This document shows positions 53,791 through 63,242 of a stretch of 64,000 nt of DNA, piece by piece (position 1 is the stretch's first letter; each line of letters starts with the position of its first letter). The stretch comes from Lunularia cruciata (Eukaryota > Streptophyta > Marchantiopsida > Lunulariales > Lunulariaceae). Both the position numbers and the translations under genes were made by a program. Location: the NCBI GenBank assembly GCA_948567375.1, contig OX419756.1, positions 23,290,552 to 23,354,551 on the forward strand. Reading direction: 5' to 3'. The notes under the pieces were generated by a model. It was given only the letters and a program-made list of their open reading frames with translations, made no database searches and was not told the origin of the DNA.

Positions 53791-54044
53791 CTACTCTATT
53801 GCACTACTCCCAATTTATCTAATTGATTAACACCTAGATATAACACTTCCACCGTTCTCCATTAGTTACAACCAGAAGTATCTAGGGTTCCTCATACAAG
53901 GTGATCATATACAAAAAATCTTGCCCAAAACACGAGGTGATGAATTGGGTGAAACAATGCTTAGATAATATTTGGACATGAAAATCCCAATGGTTTGACG
54001 GAAGTGGATTTGGTGGTCCATAAATTCCATCCATCCCATTCCTA

Positions 54045-54055
54045 CTCTGATACCA
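54045..54055 (-). promoter_or_regulatory. D primer binding site, tRNA-iMet
   Basis: Minus strand TGGTATCAGAG, one base from the LTR end (TTTTACA-T). Confidence 0.85.
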
Positions 54056-54056
54056 A

Positions 54057-54293
54057 TGTAAAAGACCAAGATCAAGGAGAAAAATAGGAGAATGGAAACT
54101 CACATTGGAACACTTGGATGTAGGAAAACTCCAAATGCCTAGCATGAGCTTTGGCTCTTGTATTTATAAGGATCATACAAAGCTCTTGAAAAGCTTCTCA
54201 AGAAGAGTCCTGGAGCCACTTTCTTGTAGTGCAAGCCAAGTTAATTGGGAAGCTTATTGAGAAGCTTCCTTTTAGAAGTTGCTTACTTGGCAT
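54057..54293 (-). repeat. D 5' LTR piece
   Basis: Plus strand begins TGTAAAAGACC. A TATA box (minus TATAAATA, plus 54161-54168) is well formed. Small inverted AAGCTT pieces (gaaaagcttctcaag, gaagcttattgagaagcttcc) occur at 54190-54272. The LTR is cut at 54293 by E2; the rest lies beyond the window. Confidence 0.75.
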
Positions 54294-54479
54294 TGTCGTC
54301 GGGAAAATAGCCCACGTGTACCCTTGAGGCTTTTGGGCTTTGAGGTAAAGGACAGGAAAGAAAGGGCTTTGAGAGGGAGGACTAGAAAGGAGTTTTTTCA
54401 AAGAAGAGGGCCGGAACAGGCAGAAAAGGAGGAGGAGAATTCTTGAAGGTTTAAGGCTTGGACAGGAAGGAAAAGCAAT

Positions 54480-54720
54480 GAGAAAGGCCTGTAGGGAGAA
54501 AGGGAGAATTATCAAAGGGCTAGGGCTTGGCGAGGAGAGAGGGAGAATTGTCAAAAGTGCTTGTTGTGCAGATTTTAGGAGAGAAAGGCCTGCTGGGAGA
54601 AAGTGAGAATTATTGAAGGGCTAGGGCTTGGCCAGGAGAGAGGGAGAATTGTCAAAAGTGCTTGCTGTGCAGATTTTAGGAGAGAAAGGCCTCCAGGAAG
54701 AAAGGGAGAATTATCAAAGG
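54480..54720 (+). repeat. E2 100-bp minisatellite, 2-3 copies
   Basis: gggctagggcttggc at 54518 and 54618, with gagaaaggcctg at both unit ends. Homologous to the 12-copy array of E4. Confidence 0.85.
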
Positions 54721-55690
54721 GCAGGGCTGTGCTTGGACCAGGACAGGAATTTTTGAAATGTGAGAGTGCAAGGCTGTGCTTGGACCGGGAGGGGAATTTT
54801 CGAAATGTGAGAGTGTAGGGCTGTGCTTGGAAAAGGAGAGGAATTTTCGAAATGTGAGAGTGCAGGGCTGTGCTTGGACCGGGAAGGGAATTTTCAAAAT
54901 GTGAGAGTGCAGGGCTGTGCTTGGACCAGGAGAGGAATTTCAAAATGTGAGAGTGCAAGGCTGTGCTTGGACCAGGAGAGCAATTTTTTGAAATGTGAGA
55001 GGGCAGGGCTTTGCTTGGACTAGGAGAGGAATTTTCAAACTGTGAGAGTGCAGGGCTGTGCTTGGACCAGGAGAGGAATTTTCAAAATGTGAGAGTGCAG
55101 GGCTGTGCTTGGACCAGGAGAGTAATTTTGAAATGTGAGAGTGCAGGGCTGTGCTTGGACCAGGAGAGCAATTTTTTGAAATGTGAGAGGGCAGGGCTGT
55201 GCTTGGACCAAAAGAGGAATTTTTGAACTGTGAGAGTGCAGGGCGGTGCTTGGACAAGGAGAGAAATTTTGAAATGTGAGAGTTCAGGGCTGTGCTTGGA
55301 CCAGAATAGGAACTTTTGAAATGTGAAAGGAGTCTTGAAGAGCTGAAGGCTCTTGGAGATGCCTTAGGGCTGTGTTTTGGACCAGGAGAGAATTTTCAAA
55401 AATGTGAGAAGAGTCTTGAAGGGCTGAAGGCTTTTGGAGATGCCTTAGGGCTGTGTTTTGGACCAGGATAGGCATTTTCAAAATGTGAAAGGAGTCTTGA
55501 AGGGCTGAAGGCTTTTGGAGATACCTTAGGGCTGTGTTTTGGACGAGGAGAGAATTTTTCAAAATGTAGAGGAGTCTTGAAGGGTTGTGCTTGGACTAGG
55601 AGAGGAATTTTCGAAATGTGAGAGGGCAGGGCTGTGCTTGGACCAGGAGAGGAATTTTCAAATGTGAGAGTGCAGGGCTGTGCTTGGAGC
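54721..55690 (+). repeat. E2 47-bp and 80-bp minisatellites
   Basis: About 13 units of 44-49 bp with the core gggctgtgcttggaccagga, from 54725 to 55320. Then three units of about 80 bp (gagtcttgaagggctgaagg plus ttttggagatgcctt and gctgtgttttggacc), then three more 47-bp units. The 80-bp unit is a 47-bp unit with an added segment. Overlapping ORFs on both strands are artefacts of the array. Confidence 0.9.
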
Positions 55691-56734
55691 AGGAGATGCT
55701 ATTTCAAAATTTGAGGGAGAAAAAGTGTTTTCTCTCGAATGATTGAACAATGTGCAGGAGAGGAAGTGCTTGGACAGAAGAGAAAATTTTGCAGGTCTGA
55801 AGGGGATTGCTGCAGAAGTTGCCAAAGGATATCTCCCAAAGTCAGGAAGAAGAGGAGGAGAATTTTGAAGTGGATCAGTTCATCTAAAGCAAGGGCAAGA
55901 AAATATTTGAAGTTGGTTGGCCTGTCTAAATGGCGTGAGTCTGATATGCAAAACAAGGCATAGGAGAATGAAGAGGTTTGGAGGGTGAGTTGCCTTGTCT
56001 GCTGTCGGACAGAGTATGTGTGAAGTGCCGGCTGAGTTGATGAGCAGTTGCAACCTTAGGGGCAGGCATTGCCTTGACTAGAACTATTTGACTTATCCAA
56101 CCTTGTGAACTTTGTTGTTGGAATTCTTGTGAATGATGAGTCTTGGAAGCGGATTTGTGTTATGAATTGTGACTAGAGTTGAGGAAAACTCCATTCTAGG
56201 AGCTCTTAGTCTGGTCTAGGTGAAAAGCATAATTAAATGATCTGAGTGCCCGGTGTCGTCGGGAAAATAGCCCACGTGTACCCTTGAGGCTTTTGGTGTG
56301 ATAGATTTTCTTTTTTTCTTTTAGTAGTTGTAAGGAACACGGATTTATGATAATATGTCTCGGGGTGTGGTTTTGCTACCTTGTTTTTGGGAGAAAGTGA
56401 GGAGACAGAGAAGGGCTGAGCATTTTTCAGAAAATGCCAAAAGATTTCGAGAAAAAGGTTTGCAAAGGATTTTGAGAGAAGTGGCAGAAATTTTCGGGAG
56501 AAGAGAGGAGTAGGGTTTTTGGAAAGCCAGGGGAGCGGGAGAAAATTCGAGTTGGACAGGAGTGCTTGAGAGTGCAGGAGAACTGAAGGGTTTGGACAGA
56601 GGAACAATCATGAGAAGGAAAATTCTAGTTGGACAGGAGTGCTTGAGAGTGCAGGGGAGAGAAATTCTCGAGAACTGAAGGGTTTGGACAGAGGAACAAA
56701 GAGGAGAAGGAATTTTTGAGTTGGACAGGAGTGT

Positions 56735-57300
56735 GAGGGTGCAGGGCTGTGCTTGGCCCAAGAGAGGGATTTCGAAATGTGAGAGTGCAGGGCTGTGCTT
56801 GGACCAGGAGAGGGATTTCGAAATGTGAGAGTGCAGGGCTGTGCTTGGACCAGGAGAGGAATTTTGAAATGTGAGAGTGCAGGGCTGTGCTTGGACCAAG
56901 AGAGGAATTTCGAAATGTGAGAGTGCAGGGCTGTGCTTGGACCAGGAGAGGGATTTCAAAATGTGAGAGTGCAGGCTGTGTTTTGGACCAGGACAGAAAT
57001 TTTCAAAATGTGAAAGGAGTCTTGAAGGGCTGAAGGCTTTTGGAGATGCATGAGGGCTGTGTTTTGGACCAGGACAAAATTTTTGAAATGTGAAGGGAAT
57101 CTTGAAGGGCTGAAGGCTTTTGGAGATGCATGAGGGCTGTGTTTTGGACCAGGACAGAAATTTTCAAAATGTGAAGGGAGTCTTGAAGGGCTGAAGGCTT
57201 TTGGAGATGCATGAGGGCTGTGTTTTGGACCAGGACAGAAATTTTTGAAATGTGAAGGGAGTCTTGAAGGGCTGAAGGCTTTTGGAGGTGCATGAAGGCA
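56735..57300 (+). repeat. E3 47-bp and 80-bp minisatellites
   Basis: Five 47-bp units (gctgtgcttggacc at 56743, 56790, 56838, 56883, 56929), then four 80-bp units (gctgtgttttggacc at about 56975, 57055, 57137, 57217). The unit types match E2 but the proportions differ. Confidence 0.9.
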
Positions 57301-58735
57301 ATTTTTGCAGGTCTGTTGGGGCTTGAGATTTCAGGGCAGAAGGTGTTCATGAAGGAAATTTTGCAGGAAATGTAAAGGCCTGAAGAGAGAGAGAAGAAAC
57401 TCTAGAGGGATTTGGACAAGAAAAGGAGAGGAATGAAGGAGTGCTAGCTTGGACAGGAGGAGTGAAATTTTGAGTTGGACAATAGACCTGGCTGTACAGA
57501 AGCTGGAGAGTATGGGCAGAGGAAATTGAAAGGAATGACGTTGAGAGAAGGGCTGAAAAGGAGAAATTTCGAAGGAAGAGACTTGGCTGTACAGTAGCTG
57601 GACAGAGAAGTGAGAAGTGAAGGAAATTTTGAGAGATTTTGCACTGGGACAGAGGGAAAGGAATTTGGGTTTTAGAAGTTTAGTCAGGAGAGAATGAGAT
57701 GAACTTTGAGAGAATAGGATTGTACAAGACAAGGACTGTGCTTTGAAGGAAGAACTGTGACTGGTCAGGAGACACCCAGGAGAAACTCTCGAGTTGTTGT
57801 GAAGGTTTGAGAGTGAACCAAGAGAGATAGAAAAGAGGAGTTTCAGAATTTAGTTGTGAAGATTTGAGAGTGAACTACGAGAGACAGACAGAGAGGAATT
57901 TTTGAGCTTTACAGTGAGGGCCAAGAGAGCTGGAGACAACATAGCAGTTCTCAAAGGTTGGGGAATGGCTGATGCTAGGCAGAAGATAGAAAGGCCATTT
58001 TCTCAAAGGAGATTTGGAGGTCTGATGCTGAAGTGACAGGCAAAGAGAAGAGAAGAGAAGAGAAGGAGAGGCTTCAAATGCTGAGCGGTGAGTGACAGTT
58101 TGATAAAAGAGAAGGAGTTGAGAAGATTGTTTGCATGTGATTGGGCGAGTTTGGATGTTCATCTGGAATGACTTGGTTGCCCAGGTGTTAAAGTAGGAAT
58201 GGACACTCCATAGGGAAGAATTCTTTGTCTTGTTTGACTTACAGCTGTATGACTGGTTGAAGAGGATGATTCATGAACGGATAAATATACTCTGAATTGT
58301 GGATGTTGTCAAGGGAAGGGCTGCATTTAGGAGCTCTTGGTCCAGTCTATATGATTGTCCAGTTCAGTGATCAATATAGCCGGGTTTGACCACCATTAGT
58401 TGCTTGCGGTTATTTCATAAAGTCTCACCAGAGCCATTTTAGGAATCTGTCTGAGCCAAGAGCCAAACCCATAGACCCGAACATAAAAGAGAACTGGAAG
58501 CGATACTATATACGATTAGAGCTACAAGGCCAAACACAGTCAAACACAATTGAATGCTATAGATCAACTTTAGGTTACAATATCCAACATACAAACCTTG
58601 GGAGAAACCTGCCCTGGGGACAATTAGAACAACCTGACCTATTGGGAAGAGCTGCCAGCCATACCGAACAAAGAAGAGAATGACAAACCTCAGGAAGACT
58701 TAATTCATTTGCACCAATCGCAACTAAGCACTAGC
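57301..58735 (+). other. E3 LTR unique part, non-coding
   Basis: Purine-rich LTR sequence without repeats or genes that I can see. Antisense open stretches (57331-57732, 57875-58162) are composition effects. Confidence 0.5.
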
Positions 58736-59176
58736 AGCTAGGTGCCCGGTGCACTCCCGAGGACAAAACCCCGCGACACCGGGTTTATGTTCAGTTAGAT
58801 CACTCAGTTTTCATTTATTTTATTTTATCAAAGGGCCACTTGACCTAGGTCTATGAACTGCCAGATCCCGAACCATAGCTTGAACCTAACAAGAAAATAG
58901 GATATGAGACCAGGCAGAGGTAGAAACCATAACACCAGACTCGCATGACAAGTTTGGTTTTGCGAAAGTTAAGGATAAAACAAAACCTTCAGGGGAAGCC
59001 AACCTCAAGGAAACTGAAACAACAAGTACATATAGAGACAAATCCCCGACAATCCAGGAGTAGGTAAGGAATGTCAGTCTGTGGGAAAATCCAAAAGAAA
59101 GACAGTAAGGAAAACTAAGCACAAGCAGCCATGTGCTCGGCGCACTCTCAAGACAAAACGTTCCCCACGACATAAG

Positions 59177-59194
59177 TGGCGATCATGCTGGGGA
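59177..59194 (+). promoter_or_regulatory. E2 primer binding site, tRNA not identified
   Basis: TGGCGATCATGCTGGGGA after the spacer TAAG. It resembles the TGGCGACTC..GGGGA type primer sites of some plant Tat-like elements, but I cannot name the tRNA. Confidence 0.6.
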
Positions 59195-59280
59195 TTCTTG
59201 AGGCTTGTGCTTAAAGGTTACGACTAGTTGGAGTTGGGGAAGGGAACAAGGACATATCAGACTGATCTAAGTGGACAGTA

Positions 59281-60472
59281 GTGAACTGTGCTGAGGTAGA
59301 GATGGGCCCAGAGGCTTCATCTTTGGCTATGACAAGGGAACAAGAGATCTCACTGATTGTCATGGCAACCATGAGAGCCATGAAGGATCAAGACAAAGAA
59401 AGAGACAAGGTGAGAGCGCAGTCTTCACAAGTCACAAAGTGTCTGCGCGCTGTGGTAGATCAGCAAGGGGAATTTGATGGTAAGGACGTGACCAAGTACC
59501 TGAAGGTCTACTGGAGAGAGGTCAAGCTTCATGATCTGGATGAGAACATTGCCATTGCTAGATTTCCTACGTTGGCTGAGCTTGAAATCAGGAGGGTGGT
59601 TGAGGGCTTGGTGCGAGGGGCGGAGACATGGGAGGAGTTCTCCCAGATGATGAAAGAGGAATTCCTGCAGGATGCAGATCGGGTCACCCAGGCCATGTTC
59701 TTGGATTGGGTGAACGATAGGAGTAAAAACTTGGGCCCCTCAAGATCTCCTAAGAGAGTTTAACAAGAGATTGGGGCATCTGTCAGCTTGTGAAGCTGAG
59801 GCCATTAGACTACAAAGGTCTAACTACTTTCTGCGAGCTACGGATAGTCGTTTGCGGGATGAGTTGGAGTATGCACTCGATTTGCTCCAACCTGATCGGT
59901 TGGGAGCGGTAGAGTGGGGAAAGATTGAGGAGCCGGTTGTCTGGGTAAGCCGCAGGCGGAGGCAGAGAGAGCTGGATGAAGAAGCAATAGCCAAAGCACC
60001 TATTTGTAGTAACATGGTTGGGTCTGGGAGAGGGAAGGAGGGACAGCGAGTGAGTGAGATGCCCAAAGAAGGAGCAGTGGATGAGATCTCGCGACTAATG
60101 GAGGGGTTGAAGATTCTGACCACCCAAGTCAACCAGTTGCAGAGTGGGAGTAGTACTGCAAGGACGGATGGAGAGAGGAGGCAACCCTATGGGTGCATGT
60201 GGTGTGACAGTAAGAGTCATGCCAAAAGGGACTGCCAAGAGCTATCAGAAGTAGTACGCAAACAGTGGGTGAAGTTTGTTGGAGAACCCGGGATGAAGAA
60301 GATAGCCTTCTATGATACTGGGGAGCCAATACTGCTGAACGGTAACAGGGGAGGGATGAAGGCTCTGCTGGAAAGACACATGGGAAAGCGTGAAGTAAGT
60401 GTGGCAGTTGCTGCATTTGAGCCTAGTGTGTATAGTGCAATGAGTGAAGTGAAGCACTGTGCAGACCTATGA
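59281..60472 (+). pseudogene. E2 gag with zinc knuckle
   Basis: Two frames: 59281-59763 (VTKYLKVYWREVKLHDLDEN, then TLAELEIRRVVEGL, EEFLQDADRVTQAMFLDW) and 59771-60472, so one frameshift near 59740. The second part continues with ALDLLQPDRLG and the knuckle CMWCDSKSHAKRDC, a perfect Cx2Cx4Hx4C at about 60196-60237. The gag core is more like the short animal/fungal-type gypsy gag than B or C gag. The first possible start is 59302 (ATG in MGPEAS). Confidence 0.75.
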
Positions 60473-61027
60473 GAAGTTGAGAAGAAGAGACTAGCAGAGC
60501 AGGTCCGGAGGAAATCAGGGTGGGATGTGCCGGTGGTAATAACTGCCATCACTGTGGAAGTTGGTGCCACTTGGGATGCTATGGTGGAAGAGAAACAAAA
60601 ATCTGATCAGCGGGTAGATAGTGAAGGGCATCCAAGGGAAAAGCAACAGCGAGTGGAACCAGAGAGGAGGCCGGTTAGAAGGAAAGAGGTGTAGTTCAGC
60701 GATGCACAAAAGAGCAGGGATCAGAATTTGGGCGTTGGAGAAGAGTCACAAATGGACACAGAAGGGGCAGCAAACCAAAAGCCGGGAGAGAGATCTCCTA
60801 GGAAGGGGCCGGGTTGGCTGTTGAGCCGGGACATAGAAATGGAATTGGATCCGCAAGAGATTGCTAAAAAGTTTTGGACGCAAGAGATTGCTAAAAAGTT
60901 TTGGAAGCAAGAGGTGAGGGGTTTCACAAACGAAGAGTTCTTTGGTAGCTTGAGGAAGGATGTGCAGGACCTTATCCTTGTCAAGGCAAAGAAGAAATGA
61001 TTCTACAAGGAAGGACCGCACACATCC
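60473..61027 (+). pseudogene. E2 gag-protease linker
   Basis: Same frame as the second gag part, with stops at 60470, about 60692 and 61000. Charged, low-complexity. A 27-bp in-frame direct duplication at about 60862-60916 repeats the peptide QEIAKKFW. No domain recognised. Confidence 0.6.
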
Positions 61028-61580
61028 TTGCTGTACGAGGACGGGAGTGAGGCTGAAGGAGAGGTGGGAACTTTTGGGCTTGAGCTTGAGCAGGAAAAAC
61101 CAAAGGATGAGACCCGAGAAGCACGTGTCTATGATGCTGCTCTTGAGGATGAGAAGTCTTTTGTGCCCTTGTCAGAGGAGGTGCAAGACTCTTTTTGGGC
61201 AAGAAGTTGCAGCGAGTGCAAGATTGAGATGCAAGGAGTGAAAGCACTAGTGAGAGCACTGATTGATTCAAGATCTGAGGTCAATCTCGTGTCAAAGGCG
61301 GTCTACAATGAAGGGCGATGGAAGGTGGACCGTGACATTGACTGGAAGGTAAACTCAGTGAATAGAACCAGAAATGCATTGTAGGGAGCTTGTCCGGATG
61401 TAAGAATCAAGATAGGGAATGTAGTAGAGCCTATTAATGTGTTTGTGCATGATACCTTGCCCTATCCGGTGATCTTAGGATAGCCCTTCATTACTCAGTT
61501 TAGAATGGAGAGCAAAGTTCCGAATGATGGGACTCATGTGGCAAAGGTTAGAAGTCAGAATGGGCCAGAATAGTGCAATT
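61028..61580 (+). pseudogene. E2 protease
   Basis: Retropepsin-like: VRALIDSRSEVNLVSKAVY, D-S-R at 61265-61273 where D-S-G is expected, then a stop at 61384 and LPYPVILG near 61460, the second conserved segment. It would process the polyprotein; the active-site Gly is lost. Confidence 0.75.
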
Positions 61581-61649
61581 CCCTACTATGTTTTCGGGCA
61601 GCAATAGGAACAAGAGAGAGTTAAGAGATCCAGAAAAGCCTACTAGAAG

Positions 61650-63242
61650 GTGGGGTTTCCACTAGGCGTCTTGTTAGAGAAGGTGGGGGAACAAGGCGCC
61701 CTATGCTACATTCCACCGCAAGAGATCAGTGAGGAGGACTGTTTTGATAGGACCTATGTGGGAATCCAGAGTGGTAGAACTGTTTGCTTTGCACATGTAG
61801 GGAGTACCACGGGAATTTTGCAGAAGAGAATGAAAGGGAAAGAGAGAATTCTGAAAACAGCAAGGGAAATGGCTGATAGCAAGACTATCATTGGACTGTT
61901 GGAGGATTGGGGAGAAGGTAGGGCAGTCCAAAAGGTGATCGGGGCAATGGAGAAAGGAGAACCTGTGATTGAAATAGGAAGGGAGCTTCATGAAACACTT
62001 TCAAAGTTGGTTCGTGAAGTGAGATGTGACACTAAGTACAAAACAGTGGACAAAAAGGTTCGTCCTATTGCTGTCCCATTGCCATTGGATGCTTCTGATT
62101 TGATGCGTAGGACTAGAGAGGAACCAAGACTGAGGCAGGAAAAGGATATTGGTCATTCGTTTACTAAAAAGACCTTGGATGAGCTTACGGTCGGAGGGGA
62201 TGGATTGCTCACAGAAGTTGAGCGCCGTGCGTTTAAGGAAATGATTGGGAAGTGCGGGGAGGCTTTTTCTTTCAAGATCAAGGAGATTGGGTGTGTGAAC
62301 CCGCAGGAAATCACACCAATGATAATTTTCACGGTTCCGCATGTACCATGGGATCTGAGACCAATACCAATGCCGAAGGCGCTTCTGCCCCAGCTGACAG
62401 AACTACTGAAGGAGAAAGTTCAGGCAAAGATTTTAGAACCTTCAGAAGCACCATACTCAAATCGTTGGTTTACCGTCCAGAAGAAGAATGGTAAGTTGCG
62501 GTTCATATAGGATATGCAACCGCCAAATAAGGTAACAATCCGGAATTCTGGTGTTGGACCGGCTGTGGATGAGTTTGCTAAGGAGTTTGCAGGGAGTGCA
62601 ATCTATTCTATAGGAGATTTGTATGCAGGTTATGATCAGTTTCAGCTTGCTGAAGGGAGCCGGGACATAACCACAATGTGAACACCGTTAGGGCTGATGC
62701 GTATGTGCACTCTCCCAATGGGGGCTACTAACTCTGTGGCGCATATGCAAAGCGCTATGAATCAAATTCTGCAGTCTTTTATCCCTGAGAAGACCCGTCC
62801 ATTCTTGGATGATATACCTGTCAAGGGCTGCACAGAGAGTGAGAAAGATGAAACTTTGGTGGATGGAGGTATTAGGAGGTTTCTCATAGATCATATTCAA
62901 GATGTGGGGGCAATACTGAGAAGGTTGATGGAAGCGGGGGTGACTCTCTCTGGAGAGAAGTCGGCATTTGGACTTGGAGAAATCCTTGTGGTGGGACACT
63001 TGTGTGGCTCATATGGAAGGAAGCCAAACCCAGAAAAGGTGGACATAATAGGGAAGATCAAGGACTGTTCCTCAGTTCAGGAGGTAAGAAAGTTCTTAGG
63101 GGCATGCATTTTCTACCGTATATGGATTCCACACTTTGGTCATGTTGCAGAGCCGCTCTACCAGCTTTTGAGGAAAAGGATCAGGTTTGTTTGGAGACCG
63201 GAACATTCGATTGCTATGGAAAAACTGAAGAAAGTGCTATAG
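61650..63242 (+). pseudogene. E2 reverse transcriptase
   Basis: Frame change from the protease, then one frame with stops at 62508, 62679-62681 and 63240. N-terminal ~200 codons are a linker; RT starts at FTVPHVPWDLRPIPMPK, then AKILEPSEAPYSNRWFTVQK, YAGYDQFQLAEGSRDITTM, LPMGATNSVAHMQSAM and catalytic FLDD at 62802-62813 (intact). The thumb region ends KKVL. MGATNS replaces the FGLxNAP of B and C, marking a different gypsy lineage. The stops appear to be C-to-T (CGA, CAG) or G-to-A. Confidence 0.88.

Larger units (their letters stand above)
37503..54293 (-). mobile_element. Family D chromovirus, degenerate, split by E1
   Basis: Minus strand. 5' LTR piece 54057-54293, tRNA-iMet primer site, gag, protease (52139-52901), then E1 inserted, then RT, RNase H, integrase, chromodomain and a 92-bp 3' LTR remnant. 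The coding frame crosses the E1 insertion cleanly: minus strand ...atgtttCCGG / CCGGatcattt..., with one CCGG giving the FPDxLP motif that precedes RT. Both LTRs are incomplete. Confidence 0.9.
56254..58778 (+). mobile_element. Solo LTR E3 of family E, nested in E2 LTR
   Basis: 2525 bp. CCGG duplication (56250-56253, 58779-58782); E1 shows the empty site gggtgCCCGGGtttatg at 44199-44215. Starts TGTCGTCGGG, ends CCCCGCGACA. No coding region. Same orientation as its host. Its 3' end differs from E2's, so it is a separate subfamily. Confidence 0.93.
54294..59172 (+). repeat. E2 5' LTR, interrupted by E3
   Basis: TGTCGTCGGGAAAATAG ... CCCCACGACA. Own length is 54294-56253 plus 58783-59172, about 2350 bp. 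LTR termini are extended inverted repeats (TGTCGT / ACGACA). It contains three minisatellite types. The end precedes a 4-base spacer and the primer site. Confidence 0.93.

Noticed and set aside
54294-54297. CCGG rule applied to E2
   Set aside because: The four bases left of E2 are GCAT and the right flank is outside the window, so E2 is not counted as a CCGG insertion.
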